Assembly (NCBI GenBank): GCA_002441265.1 | Contig: DJVQ01000028.1 | Coordinates: forward strand, 182-28,548 | Direction of reading: 5' to 3' | Length of the DNA: 28,367 nt | From: Syntrophaceae bacterium UBA6252 | GTDB taxonomy: Bacteria > Desulfobacterota > Syntrophia > Syntrophales > UBA6807 | Part shown: positions 1 through 7,642 of the stretch, one piece after another | How positions within the stretch are numbered: position 1 is the first letter of the stretch | Layout: every line of letters begins with the position of its first letter | Position numbers and translations under genes: made by a program | Notes under the pieces: generated by a model | Databases searched by the model: none | What the model saw: the letters and a program-made list of their open reading frames with translations, nothing else | Told to the model about the DNA's origin: nothing

Positions 1-510
1 TTCGACATCGACGCCAACGGCATCGTCCACGTCTCCGCGAAGGATCTGGGAACGGGCAAGGAACAGAGCATCCGGATCACCTCGTCGAGCGGCCTCAGCG
101 AAGAGGAAATCAAGCGTCTCGTCAAGGACGCCGAGGCCCACGCGGACGAGGACAAGAAGAAGAGGGATCTGATCGAAGCCAGAAACCATGCCGACGCCCT
201 CGTGTACAGCGTGGAGAAGAACCTCAAGGAGTTCGGCGACAAGATCGACGCCGGCGAGCGCTCCAGGATCGAGGACGCGGCCAAGAAGCTGAAGGACGCC
301 ATGAACCGGGACGACATCCAGGCCATTCAGAGCGCCCAGGAGGAACTGACCCAGGCGAGCCATAAACTCGCCGAGGCCATGTACGCCAAGGCTTCGGCCC
401 AGCAGGGGCCCGGGCCGGACGCAGGCGCTGGCCAGGCGGGCCCGAAGCCGGAAGGACCGGGGAAAGGCGACGATGACGTGGTGGATGCCGACTTCGAGGA
501 AGTCAAATAG
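1..510 (+). CDS. dnaK: Chaperone DnaK (Hsp70), C-terminal part
   Basis: The gene enters from the left edge in frame 1, leaving 169 codons and a TAG stop. DnaK is the ATP-driven Hsp70 chaperone of the cytoplasm, working with DnaJ and GrpE. The first residues (FDIDANGIVHVSAKD, then GKEQSIRITSSSGLSEEEI) are the end of the beta-sandwich substrate-binding domain and the start of the helical lid, both diagnostic of DnaK. A Gly/Pro/Ala-rich linker follows the lid, and the protein ends in the acidic tail DDDVVDADFEEVK, as in most bacterial DnaKs. An internal ATG at 202 could be mistaken for a start, but the family match is continuous upstream of it. A strong terminator follows 40 bases after the stop, so dnaK is the last gene of its transcript. 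Confidence 0.97.
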   Translation, partial: FDIDANGIVHVSAKDLGTGKEQSIRITSSSGLSEEEIKRLVKDAEAHADEDKKKRDLIEARNHADALVYSVEKNLKEFGDKIDAGERSRIEDAAKKLKDAMNRDDIQAIQSAQEELTQASHKLAEAMYAKASAQQGPGPDAGAGQAGPKPEGPGKGDDDVVDADFEEVK

Positions 511-550
511 TTCACCACAAGAAACGGCACGATACGTTGTTCGGTAACTG

Positions 551-587
551 AAATGCCCGGGGTGGAAACAGCCGCCCCGGGCATTTT
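551..587 (+). terminator. Rho-independent terminator after dnaK
   Basis: A 15-bp stem (551-565 with 572-586, one G-T pair) closes a 6-base loop and ends in TTTT. The core is AAATGCCCGGGG paired with CCCCGGGCATTT. It separates dnaK from the following lipoprotein gene. Confidence 0.9.
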
Positions 588-709
588 CCGTTCGACTTGG
601 AAATCCAAATGTTCTATATTCACCAGGTTCGGCCGTTTCGCCGGCCGGGAACGGTTTCACCGGGCGGCGGAGGAACTTCTCCGGTACATCCGGTCCAGAG
701 AGAGGTGAG

Positions 710-739
710 ATGCCGTCATCATGGCAACGAACAGGATGA
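710..739 (+). other. Possible 9-codon leader ORF overlapping the lipoprotein gene start
   Basis: GAGG at 702-705 lies 4 bases before an ATG at 710. That ATG opens a short frame (MPSSWQRTG) ending in TGA at 737-739. The stop overlaps the ATG at 736, an in-frame candidate start for the lipoprotein gene. The same GAGG is 15 bases from the ATG at 721, which is long. The arrangement would suit translational coupling, but a chance ORF is equally possible. Confidence 0.25.
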
Positions 740-2637
740 AAATCATTTCCTCGATCCTCGTGTCCCTGGCGTGTCTCGCCTGTTTCGCCTGCGCCGGGAA
801 GATCGTCCCCCGGGCGGAAACGCCCCTCGTGATCGTCGACGAGATTCCCCCGCAGCTCCGGACCGTTTACGAGGAGGCGGAACAGGCCTTCCGGGACCGG
901 CAATGGGTTAAGTCCCGCCGTCTTTACGAAGAGCTTCTTTCCTCCGTTCCCTCGGGCACGGCGGGAAGCCTTTCGAGACTTCGGATCGGCGAAATTCTCC
1001 TGGAGGAGGGGGATTTCGAGAACGCATCGAGAACCCTTGAATCCGTTCCACGCCTGCACGACGGGGATCTCCTGTACGACGAGGCCCGCTACGGCCTGGC
1101 CCTTCTCGCCTTCAGGAAGGGGGAAGTGTCCCTTTCGGAAGGGCTCACCCGGGAACTGCTGAAACGGAGGGTCGCCTCCCCCCTCAAGGGAAAGCTCCTC
1201 GCCCTCCTTGGGGAGAACCTGCTCGCCGCCGGCAATGCCGCCGGAGCCGTCGATTCCTACCTGGCGGCCCTGAAGGAGACGGCGGGGGACGAGGAGGAAA
1301 AGAACCTCCGGGGAAAAATCGAGGGAATCGTCACCCACGGGATGACGGTTGAGGACCTCGCCGCGCTTTACCGGAAAAAAGAAGGCGAGTACCCCTCCGG
1401 GTACGTCCTTTTCACGCTGGCGCGGCTCGCCTACGAGTCGGGGGACCTGGACGGAGCCCGCTCCCATATCCAAAAGTTCCTCCGGGAGAATCCCGGCCAC
1501 CCCCTGTATGCCGACGGGATGGCCCTGTCCGACCGCCTCCTGAAAATCGGTCTGGTCGACCGGAACGCCGTCGGGGTGATCCTCCCCCTTTCCGGAAAAT
1601 TCGCCGCGTACGGCAAAAACGCCCTGGAGGCGATCCAGCTCGCCCTGGAACTGGCCGGGGAGGAACGGGACGTTCCCGTGACGCTGTTCGTCGAGGATTC
1701 GGAAGGAAACCCGGAAAAGGCGGCCCAATCCGTCCATACGCTCGTGTCGGAAAACCAGGTGATCGGTATCGTAGGCCCCATGTCCGGCCCCGTGGCGGCG
1801 TCGGCGGCCCGGGAGGCGCAGTTTCTTCAGGTGCCCATCATCACCCTGACCCAGGAGGAGGACATCACCGATACGGGGGATTTCGTCTTCCGGAACTTTC
1901 TCACGCCGCCCATGATGATGGAAGCCCTGCTCCAGTTCGCCTTCCGGAACATGGGGATGAAGCGGTTCGCCATCCTCCACCCCGACGATTCCTACGGGAT
2001 CGAAATGATGCACCTGTTCTGGGACGAGGTGGAGCGCTTCGGCGGGGAAATCCGGGGGGTCGAGTCCTACGATCCGAAGGAGACCGACTTCGGCCGGGAA
2101 ATCCGGGCCCTGGCCGGCCTTCCCCAGGACCGGGAGCGCCCGGAAAAGGGGCAGCTCGATCCCATTCTCGATTTCGACGCCCTCTTCATTCCCGATTCGT
2201 TCACGAACGCGCGCCTGATCGGACCGCAACTGGCGTTCTACGATGTGACGGCCATCCGGCTCCTGGGGACGAATCTCTGGAACATTCCGGAAATTCCGAA
2301 GGAAGACGCCGAATACCTCCAGGGCGCCCTTTTCGTGGACGGGTTTTTCCGGAACAGCCCTTCCCCGGCGGTCCGGAATTTCGTGGACCGCTTCTTTTTC
2401 GCCTACGGGAAGGAACCGGCGGAAATCGAGGCCCTCGCGTACGACACCATGAACATCCTTCTCGACATCCTGAAGGACGGGAAGGTCCGGATCCGGGAGG
2501 ACCTGAGGGACACCCTTCTCCAGTGGAGGAACTATCCCGGCGTGACGGGCAGGACCAGCTTCACCCCGACCGGGGACGTGGAGAAGGAACTCTACATCCT
2601 GACGATCCGGGGCGACGAGATCCTCCAGGTGAACTGA
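721..2637 (+). CDS. TPR plus periplasmic-binding-fold lipoprotein, LpoA/LppC-like (penicillin-binding protein activator family)
   Basis: A 638-residue exported protein. The N-terminus (MKIISSILVSLACLACFACAGK) is a hydrophobic signal with three cysteines near its end, so it is probably a lipoprotein, although none sits in a perfect lipobox. Residues about 40-250 are helical repeat-like (EEAEQAFRDRQWVKSRRLYEELL, LFTLARLAYESGDLDGARSHIQKFLRENP), as in TPR domains. Residues about 275-625 form a type-1 periplasmic binding fold beginning VGVILPLSGKFAAYGKNALEAIQLALE. This arrangement is that of LpoA/LppC, which activates a class A penicillin-binding protein from the outer membrane in enterobacteria. 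Many deltaproteobacterial members are annotated only as ABC substrate-binding proteins and their partner is unknown. The start may be 721 or the in-frame ATG at 736. surE follows after one base. Confidence 0.8.
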   Translation: MATNRMKIISSILVSLACLACFACAGKIVPRAETPLVIVDEIPPQLRTVYEEAEQAFRDRQWVKSRRLYEELLSSVPSGTAGSLSRLRIGEILLEEGDFENASRTLESVPRLHDGDLLYDEARYGLALLAFRKGEVSLSEGLTRELLKRRVASPLKGKLLALLGENLLAAGNAAGAVDSYLAALKETAGDEEEKNLRGKIEGIVTHGMTVEDLAALYRKKEGEYPSGYVLFTLARLAYESGDLDGARSHIQKFLRENPGHPLYADGMALSDRLLKIGLVDRNAVGVILPLSGKFAAYGKNALEAIQLALELAGEERDVPVTLFVEDSEGNPEKAAQSVHTLVSENQVIGIVGPMSGPVAASAAREAQFLQVPIITLTQEEDITDTGDFVFRNFLTPPMMMEALLQFAFRNMGMKRFAILHPDDSYGIEMMHLFWDEVERFGGEIRGVESYDPKETDFGREIRALAGLPQDRERPEKGQLDPILDFDALFIPDSFTNARLIGPQLAFYDVTAIRLLGTNLWNIPEIPKEDAEYLQGALFVDGFFRNSPSPAVRNFVDRFFFAYGKEPAEIEALAYDTMNILLDILKDGKVRIREDLRDTLLQWRNYPGVTGRTSFTPTGDVEKELYILTIRGDEILQVN

Positions 2638-2638
2638 G

Positions 2639-3409
2639 ATGCGGGTGCTTCTGACGAACGACGACGGGATTTACGCGAGGGGGCTTCTCGCCCTGAGCGA
2701 AGTCTTCTCGAAAAAGGGGGAATGTCTCATCGTGGCCCCCGAACTCGAGCAGAGCGCCGTGGGCCATGCCATCACCCTTTCCCGGCCGCTCATGGTCCGG
2801 CGTGCGAGGCGGAACGGGCGGTTCTACGGATACGCGGTGAGCGGAACGCCGGCGGACAGCGTCAAGATCGGCCTCAAGGAAATCGCCGGCGGACCGGTCG
2901 ATCTCGTGGTCTCCGGCATCAACCTGGGCGCCAACGTGGGCATCAACGTCATCTACTCCGGGACGGTTTCCGCCGCCACGGAGGGATGCATCCTCGGCGT
3001 TCCCTCCATGGCCGTTTCCCTCGACTCCCGGAGCGACGAGGCGGACTTCTCCACGGCCGCGGCCATCGCCGGCCGGATCGCCGGCTTCATCATGGAAAAC
3101 CGGTCCCTCCTGAGCGGCATCGCCCTCAACGTGAACGTTCCCGCCCTTCCGGAACGGGACATCCGGGGGATCCGGTTCACCCGGCAGGGCCAGGCCCGTC
3201 TCGTGGAAACCTTCGAGCGGCGCCTGGACCCGCGGAACAACATCTACTACTGGCTCGTCGGGGAAACCCTCCAGCCCGAGGACGAGGAAGACGACACGGA
3301 CCTTTCCGTCCTGAAGGAAGGGTACGTCTCCGTCACGCCGGTGGAATCCGACATGACCCGGCACGACCTCCTCGCCGCCCTGCAAAACCGGGACTGCCCG
3401 GTGCTCTGA
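2639..3409 (+). CDS. surE: 5'/3'-nucleotidase SurE
   Basis: SurE is a metal-dependent nucleoside 5'-/3'-monophosphate phosphatase of the cytoplasm, linked to nucleotide turnover and stationary-phase survival. The 256-residue protein has the family hallmarks: the N-terminal LTNDDGIYARGL with the metal-binding Asp pair, the SGTPADSVKIGL segment and the SGINLGANVG loop. Length is normal for the family. The ATG starts one base after the upstream lipoprotein gene's TGA, so the two are surely co-transcribed and probably translationally coupled. In many bacteria surE sits beside pcm (isoaspartyl methyltransferase). Here no pcm is nearby, and the next gene runs convergently with only 7 bases between stops, leaving no room for a terminator. 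Confidence 0.97.
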   Translation: MRVLLTNDDGIYARGLLALSEVFSKKGECLIVAPELEQSAVGHAITLSRPLMVRRARRNGRFYGYAVSGTPADSVKIGLKEIAGGPVDLVVSGINLGANVGINVIYSGTVSAATEGCILGVPSMAVSLDSRSDEADFSTAAAIAGRIAGFIMENRSLLSGIALNVNVPALPERDIRGIRFTRQGQARLVETFERRLDPRNNIYYWLVGETLQPEDEEDDTDLSVLKEGYVSVTPVESDMTRHDLLAALQNRDCPVL

Positions 3410-3416
3410 ACGCCTT

Positions 3417-5522
3417 TCAGGACGCGGCCTTCCGGATCCGGCACCCCAGGGCCCTGATGTTCGGCGTCCCGTACTCCTTTCCCAGCCTTTCCGCCGACGT
3501 GAGCATGTTGAAATTCGACTCCCGCCAGCCGTACTGGGTGTCGGCGGGCGCCTCCGGAAACCACCAGCCGCAGGAGGCGATCACCGTCCGCCGGTCCACC
3601 GTGTCGGTGATCCCGGCATGCTGGGTGATCGATCCATATTTCGTCTCGATGACCACCTCGTCCCCGTCGGCGATCCCGTGCCGGGCGGCCGTCTCGGGGT
3701 GGATCTCCACCCTGGGACGGGGCCGGAGCTTCCGGAGACGGTCGAGCCAGCGGTAGGAGGAGTGGAGGTAGTACCGGCTCTTGCCCGTCGTCAGGACCAG
3801 GGGGAACCGGGGATCCTCCTCCTCGGGAAGGCCGGTGAACTCGGGCAGGGGTTTGAGCCGGAACTTTTCCGCCACGGAAAGGCGGAGTTCCACCTTTCCC
3901 GTGGGCGTCCGGAACCCCTTCGTCTCGTAGGCCCGGAACCGGTCGGGCCCCTTGAGCCATCCCTTTTCCGCAAACTGTTCGTAGGTCAGCCCGCCCGGTT
4001 TCAGGAGGTCGTCGAGGAATCGCCGGTAATCGTCGTGCCACAGTTCCGGGGGGGACACCCGTTTGCCCAGTTCGTTCATGATCTTCATGTCCGGCCAGCA
4101 CCCCTCGGGGGGATCGACCACCTTCGGACGGGCCAGGACGTATCCGTGGCCGATGCCGTAATGCCCGATGTCGTCGAATTCGAACTGGCTCGCCACGGGC
4201 AGGACGATGTCCGCCATGGCCGCCGTGGGCGTCATGAAGAGGTCCGCGACGGCGATGAAATCGAGCTTCTTCAGGGCCTCGAAGGTGAGACGGCTGTCGG
4301 CGTAGGACATCATGGCGTTGGAGCACATGGAATAGAACCCCCGGACGGGATAGGGGACGTCCTCCAGGACGGCCTTCCGGAAGTAGGCGGGGGAAACGGT
4401 CATGAGCCGGGGGATGATCCCGTAACGGGCGCTGATCATTTCCTTGCGCTTGTCCGGGATGAGATCGGCCCGGACGAACTCCCCGAGGCCCATGATCTTC
4501 GGGTCCACCGCCTCCACGTTGCCTCCCGGCACGGCCAGGTTTCCGCTGACCGCCATGAGGCAGATGAGGGCCCGGGCCGCGTCGAAGGCGTGCACGTTGT
4601 GCTCGATGGGGTTCCCCCACTGGATGACGGCGGGTTTGGAAGCCGCATAGAGCCGGGCGGCCTCCCGGATCCGGTCCGCCGGGACCCAGGTAACCGCGGC
4701 CATCTTTTCCGGGGTGTACTGCCGGACGTGTTCCCTCAGGTCCTCGAACCCGTGGGTCCACTTTTCCACGAATTCCCTGTCGTAACGTTCCTCCCCGATG
4801 ATCACGTTCAGGAAGGCGAGCGCGAGGGCATGGTCCGTCCCCGGCCGCAGCGGGAGCCAGAGTTTCGCCTTTGCCGCAAGCTCCGTCTTCCGCGGGTCCA
4901 GGACAATGAGTTCGGTGCCCTCCTTCAACTGCTTCAGAAGCAGGCTGCAGATCTCCCCTTCCTCGTTGGTCGACGTCATGTTGCTGCCCCACAGAACGGC
5001 AAGGGCGCTTTTCCGGTGGAAGTCGGCGACGGGATAGAAGCCGCAGGTGTGGACACCCGTGATTTCCCTCGGGGCGTGACAGACGTCCTGGGAGGCAACC
5101 ACGTTGGGAGAGCCGAAGAGATTGGCGAGCCGGATGAGGACGAAGTGCTCCAGACCCTTCGGCATGCCCACGCCGAAGGCGACGGCCCGGGCGCCGTGGC
5201 TCTCCCGGATGCGTTTCAGGGCCCCGGCGGTCTCCTCGAGCGCCTCCTCCCAGGAGATCTCCGCCCACCGTCCCTCCCCCCGTGCGCCGGTCCGCTTCAG
5301 GGGCGCGCGGAGCCGCCCGGGATGGGTGAGCCTGTCGGGGGAGATGATCCCCTTGGGACAGACGTATCCCCCGTTCAGAAATCCGTCGGGGTCCCCCTTG
5401 ACCTTTACGATCCGGTTGCCCCTCACCCCGACCAGGAGGGTGCAGCCGCCGTGATCCATCCGGGCGCAGTGGGTCCGCACCCAGCGGATGTCTTCCGCCT
5501 TTTCCTTCTCCTTCTCTTCCAT
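3417..5522 (-). CDS. Molybdopterin oxidoreductase, acetylene hydratase/formate dehydrogenase-like (bis-MGD family)
   Basis: A 701-residue enzyme of the DMSO-reductase superfamily. The N-terminal iron-sulfur motif is C19-x3-D23-x3-C27-x27-C55 (CARMDHGGC then YVCPKG), so Asp stands where most relatives have the second cysteine. The probable molybdenum ligand is C148 in QDVCHAPRE. Other family blocks are WAEISWEEAL, ELIVLDPRKTELA, LWLPLRPGTDHALALAFLNVI, LFMTPTAAMADIVLP and the C-terminal molydopterin-binding domain (EIHPETAARHGIADGDEVVI). There is no twin-arginine signal, so it should be cytoplasmic. No partner iron-sulfur or membrane subunit is adjacent, which resembles single-subunit members such as acetylene hydratase. 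The substrate cannot be told. I chose the ATG at 5522 (AGGAAAGAG upstream); an in-frame ATG at 5564 lies inside the terminator hairpin. Confidence 0.88.
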   Translation of the reverse strand: MEEKEKEKAEDIRWVRTHCARMDHGGCTLLVGVRGNRIVKVKGDPDGFLNGGYVCPKGIISPDRLTHPGRLRAPLKRTGARGEGRWAEISWEEALEETAGALKRIRESHGARAVAFGVGMPKGLEHFVLIRLANLFGSPNVVASQDVCHAPREITGVHTCGFYPVADFHRKSALAVLWGSNMTSTNEEGEICSLLLKQLKEGTELIVLDPRKTELAAKAKLWLPLRPGTDHALALAFLNVIIGEERYDREFVEKWTHGFEDLREHVRQYTPEKMAAVTWVPADRIREAARLYAASKPAVIQWGNPIEHNVHAFDAARALICLMAVSGNLAVPGGNVEAVDPKIMGLGEFVRADLIPDKRKEMISARYGIIPRLMTVSPAYFRKAVLEDVPYPVRGFYSMCSNAMMSYADSRLTFEALKKLDFIAVADLFMTPTAAMADIVLPVASQFEFDDIGHYGIGHGYVLARPKVVDPPEGCWPDMKIMNELGKRVSPPELWHDDYRRFLDDLLKPGGLTYEQFAEKGWLKGPDRFRAYETKGFRTPTGKVELRLSVAEKFRLKPLPEFTGLPEEEDPRFPLVLTTGKSRYYLHSSYRWLDRLRKLRPRPRVEIHPETAARHGIADGDEVVIETKYGSITQHAGITDTVDRRTVIASCGWWFPEAPADTQYGWRESNFNMLTSAERLGKEYGTPNIRALGCRIRKAAS

Positions 5523-5547
5523 GGGACTCTTTCCTTTCCTGAAGAGA

Positions 5548-5579
5548 AAAAAATAAGCGGGCAAGCCCGCTTATTTTTT
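5548..5579 (-). terminator. Perfect hairpin terminator between cytidylate-kinase-like gene and molybdoenzyme gene
   Basis: A perfect 14-bp stem (5548-5561 with 5566-5579) closes a 4-base loop. The GC core GCGGG/CCCGC is flanked by A runs on one side and T runs on the other, so it can work on either strand. It ends the transcript of the upstream minus-strand gene and implies that the molybdoenzyme has its own promoter close to its start or depends on read-through. Confidence 0.85.
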
Positions 5580-5616
5580 CGATTCCTTCGTGAAACCCTT
5601 CGGGGGTTTCCCTCGA

Positions 5617-6324
5617 TCAGGCCGTTTCCGGCTTCGGATCGAAACGGCGCCTTGCCGGCATTTTCTTGAACTTCAGCGCCGCCTTGACCGCGGTGACGAC
5701 CTGGTCCGGCTTGATGTACTGGGTGTTGAAGATCATGTCGTAGTAAACGGCGTCATCGATGTTCACATGAAAATACGTCTGCACGAAGATCTTCCGGTCC
5801 CCTTCTTCCTTGTCCAGCAGTTTCCGCGCCTTCTCCTGGGAAATCCCGTTCTCCTTGGCATAGTTCGCCACCCGGTAATCCAGGGGGGCGACGAAACGGA
5901 GCCGGAGCGTCTCGTCCGGGGGAAGGACCATGTTGGCCCCGCGCCCCACGATGAGGACGTTGCCATGCTGGCAGACCGCGTTCACCACCTTGGTCAGGTG
6001 ATGAAGATACTCGTCGGGCCAGAAATAGCGGCTCGTTTTGAGAAACTGGATCCAGTTGTCCAGGAGTCCCCTCTCCTTTTCGTCGAGGGAGGCAACGACC
6101 GTTTCGCTCATCCGGGCGCTTTTCGCGACTTCCTGAACGATCTCGCGGTCAAAGCATTCAAGCTTCAGTTCCTTGGCGATTTTTTTCGCCAGGGCCTCCC
6201 CGCCGCATCCCGGTTCCCGCGAAACAGTAATGACCGGTCCCGGCGGTTCATTCTTCTGCTTTCTCCGGTCCGTCGCCTTCTGCCATTTCAGTACCTGTTC
6301 CTCGATCTGCTTTTCTATCGCCAT
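5617..6324 (-). CDS. Cytidylate-kinase-like family protein
   Basis: A 235-residue P-loop protein resembling the cytidylate kinase-like family (AAA_33/Cytidylate_kin2 type) rather than housekeeping Cmk. The nucleotide loop is variant: VITVSREPGCGGEALAKKIAKEL, where the usual GxxGSGKS/T is SREPGCGGEA. Downstream blocks FDREIVQEVAKSARM, VGRGANMVLP, LRLRFVAPLDYRVANYAKENGISQEKA and YDMIFNT fit the family. Related proteins are frequent in Syntrophus, Geobacter and Clostridia, where their substrate is generally not established. The ATG at 6324 is preceded by GAGGAGG at good spacing. The first 30 residues are charged and helical. It appears monocistronic, with a candidate promoter upstream and the hairpin terminator at 5548-5579 downstream. 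Confidence 0.82.
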   Translation of the reverse strand: MAIEKQIEEQVLKWQKATDRRKQKNEPPGPVITVSREPGCGGEALAKKIAKELKLECFDREIVQEVAKSARMSETVVASLDEKERGLLDNWIQFLKTSRYFWPDEYLHHLTKVVNAVCQHGNVLIVGRGANMVLPPDETLRLRFVAPLDYRVANYAKENGISQEKARKLLDKEEGDRKIFVQTYFHVNIDDAVYYDMIFNTQYIKPDQVVTAVKAALKFKKMPARRRFDPKPETA

Positions 6325-6405
6325 TTTGCCTCCTCGCTCCAGTTTTTCAATTGTCTCGGAGGGATGGTCCCGCCCCGGCTTCTCCAGGCTCCATAAAACG
6401 GACCT

Positions 6406-6434
6406 TCCATAATATTTTCCCGGCGTTTTGTCAA
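6406..6434 (-). promoter_or_regulatory. Candidate sigma70-type promoter of the cytidylate-kinase-like gene
   Basis: On the minus strand TTGACA (6429-6434) is followed after 17 bases by TATGGA (6406-6411), with an overlapping TATTAT two to three bases nearer. The -35 is perfect and the -10 is weak. It lies about 80 bases upstream of the start codon. Confidence 0.42.
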
Positions 6435-6546
6435 TCGTTGTAACGGTGTTTTCAAAATATACCGGAAACGGCAGGGCCGGGCAAGTAAAATGTCCTTCCC
6501 GCCTGTATTTCCGAAGGACGGGGCCGCGAAAACACCCTGACCCGCA
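6435..6546. other. Structured intergenic stretch with nested inverted repeats
   Basis: The gene-free stretch 6325-6660 holds the promoter above, this structured stretch and the palindromic repeats below. Here a 9-bp inverted repeat GGTGTTTTC (6445-6453) / GAAAACACC (6528-6536) encloses a 7-bp hairpin GTCCTTC (6492-6498) / GAAGGAC (6513-6519). I see no open reading frame with a ribosome binding site in it. It could be a small structured RNA or the remnant of a palindromic element. Confidence 0.4.
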
Positions 6547-6663
6547 GTCCGGGGCTTCAGCCCCGGTCCGCGTCCCCGCCGGCCCTGAAGGGCCGGACTA
6601 CACAAGATCGTTACGCAATGGCCCTGTAGTCCGGGGCTTCGCCGGCCCTGAAGGGCCGGACTA
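6546..6663. repeat. REP-like palindromic repeat, two copies
   Basis: Copy 2 (6627-6663) begins TAGTCCGG and ends CCGGACTA, an 8-bp terminal inverted repeat. It contains GGGGCTTC and the palindrome CCGGCCCTGAAGGGCCGG. Copy 1 (6546-6600) has the same two blocks in the same order, with an extra 19-base segment between them that adds a second palindrome (CCGGGGCTTCAGCCCCGG). The final CTA of copy 2, read on the minus strand, is the TAG stop of the next gene. The stable hairpins could end transcription from that gene. Confidence 0.75.
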
Positions 6664-7587
6664 TCGCCTCCGGAACGCATACCAGAGCGTCAGGAGCCGG
6701 ACGGCGATGATGGCGACGACGAGCCTGGGGACCCACAGCCAGAAGGGGTGGATTCCCAGGGGGAGAAAGAGCGAGGGGTCCTCGATCATGGCATGGTTGA
6801 TGCCGATGGACAGATGAAGTTCCTCCAGTTCCGTTTCCGTGAGCCGCCCGTTTTTGACCTCCTCCACGATCACCGCCCCCCCGTAGGCGAGGCCGAAGAC
6901 GACCGCGGTGACCCACAGAAGGCCCACCCGCCCGCTCAATCCCATGATCCGCAGCAGGGGCGCGAGGAACCGGGCGATGGCGTGGATCCACCCGAACGTC
7001 TTGGCGATCTCGAGAATCGTGAGAACGAACATGACGATGAAAAAAATCCGGACCATGAGGAGAGATGCGGCGACGGCCCAGTCGACGATCATGGCCGTGA
7101 AGGCGGGCGCCCCGGCCGCGGCGGCGTTCTCCGGGGCGACGGGACCGCCGGAGGGATCGAGAAAGAAGGACAACGCCCAGACGGTGAGGACGGCCGTCAC
7201 GAGACGGAACAGGGCGGCCTTGAGGGGATTCACCCCCGAATTCCCCTGGACGGCGCACTCCTGGACCAGGTTGTGGGCGATGAGGAGAAAGACCGCCACG
7301 AGGGTCATCTGGTCCACGGTCATGGGGAGAACGGCCATGGCCGCGATGCCTCCGTAGATCCCGGCGAGCATGCCGATGACGAGCGGAACGGCGGCCACGG
7401 CGGGGAGCCCGAAAAAATCCATGGCCGGCCGGATCAGGAAACCGATGGCGTCGAGGAACCCGCTCCAGGCGAGGATCGCCGTGAAGAGGGATATGGGGAG
7501 GATGATCTTGGCGATCCAGAGAAAGCCCTGCCAGCCTTTTGTCAGTCCCCGGCGCACACCGAGCCGGAAGAGGTTCTCTTCCTTCAC
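6661..7587 (-). CDS. Nucleoside recognition (Gate) domain integral membrane protein
   Basis: A 308-residue polytopic inner-membrane protein of the Gate-domain group that includes nucleoside transporters, SpmA/SpmB and the FeoB core. Characteristic blocks are GWQGFLWIAKIILPISLFTAILAWSGFLDAIGFLIRPAMDFFGLP, the small-residue loop MLAGIYGGIAAMAVLP and a second repeat, ILEIAKTFGWIHAIARFLAPLLRIMGLSGRVGLLWVTAVVFGLAYGGAVI. The two-repeat architecture is normal. Substrate is unknown; the family name reflects similarity and not a shown transport activity. I take the GTG at 7587 as start, with CGGGAG 8 bases upstream. The stop codon lies in the terminal repeat of the palindromic element. It lies 55 bases downstream of the TauE/SafE gene and may share its transcript. 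Confidence 0.85.
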   Translation of the reverse strand: MKEENLFRLGVRRGLTKGWQGFLWIAKIILPISLFTAILAWSGFLDAIGFLIRPAMDFFGLPAVAAVPLVIGMLAGIYGGIAAMAVLPMTVDQMTLVAVFLLIAHNLVQECAVQGNSGVNPLKAALFRLVTAVLTVWALSFFLDPSGGPVAPENAAAAGAPAFTAMIVDWAVAASLLMVRIFFIVMFVLTILEIAKTFGWIHAIARFLAPLLRIMGLSGRVGLLWVTAVVFGLAYGGAVIVEEVKNGRLTETELEELHLSIGINHAMIEDPSLFLPLGIHPFWLWVPRLVVAIIAVRLLTLWYAFRRR

Positions 7588-7642
7588 GTCAGTACTCCCG
7601 AATGAAATTCCCGTTCCCGGAGGTCCTCCCCGCGCCGCCCGC

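Noticed and set aside
202..510. An independent small gene starting at an internal start codon near the left edge
   Set aside because: The reading frame continues upstream to position 1 with DnaK substrate-binding-domain sequence, so this is the tail of dnaK.
5523..5564. An N-terminal extension of the molybdoenzyme starting at the ATG at 5564
   Set aside because: That ATG lies within a perfect terminator hairpin and has no ribosome binding site, whereas the ATG at 5522 has one and leads directly to the iron-sulfur motif.
3618..5669. A 683-codon open frame on the plus strand opposite the molybdoenzyme gene
   Set aside because: It is antisense to a gene with clear family motifs, its translation is low-complexity (Gly, Asp, Glu, Val, Pro rich) and it is open because stop codons are rare opposite GC-rich codons.
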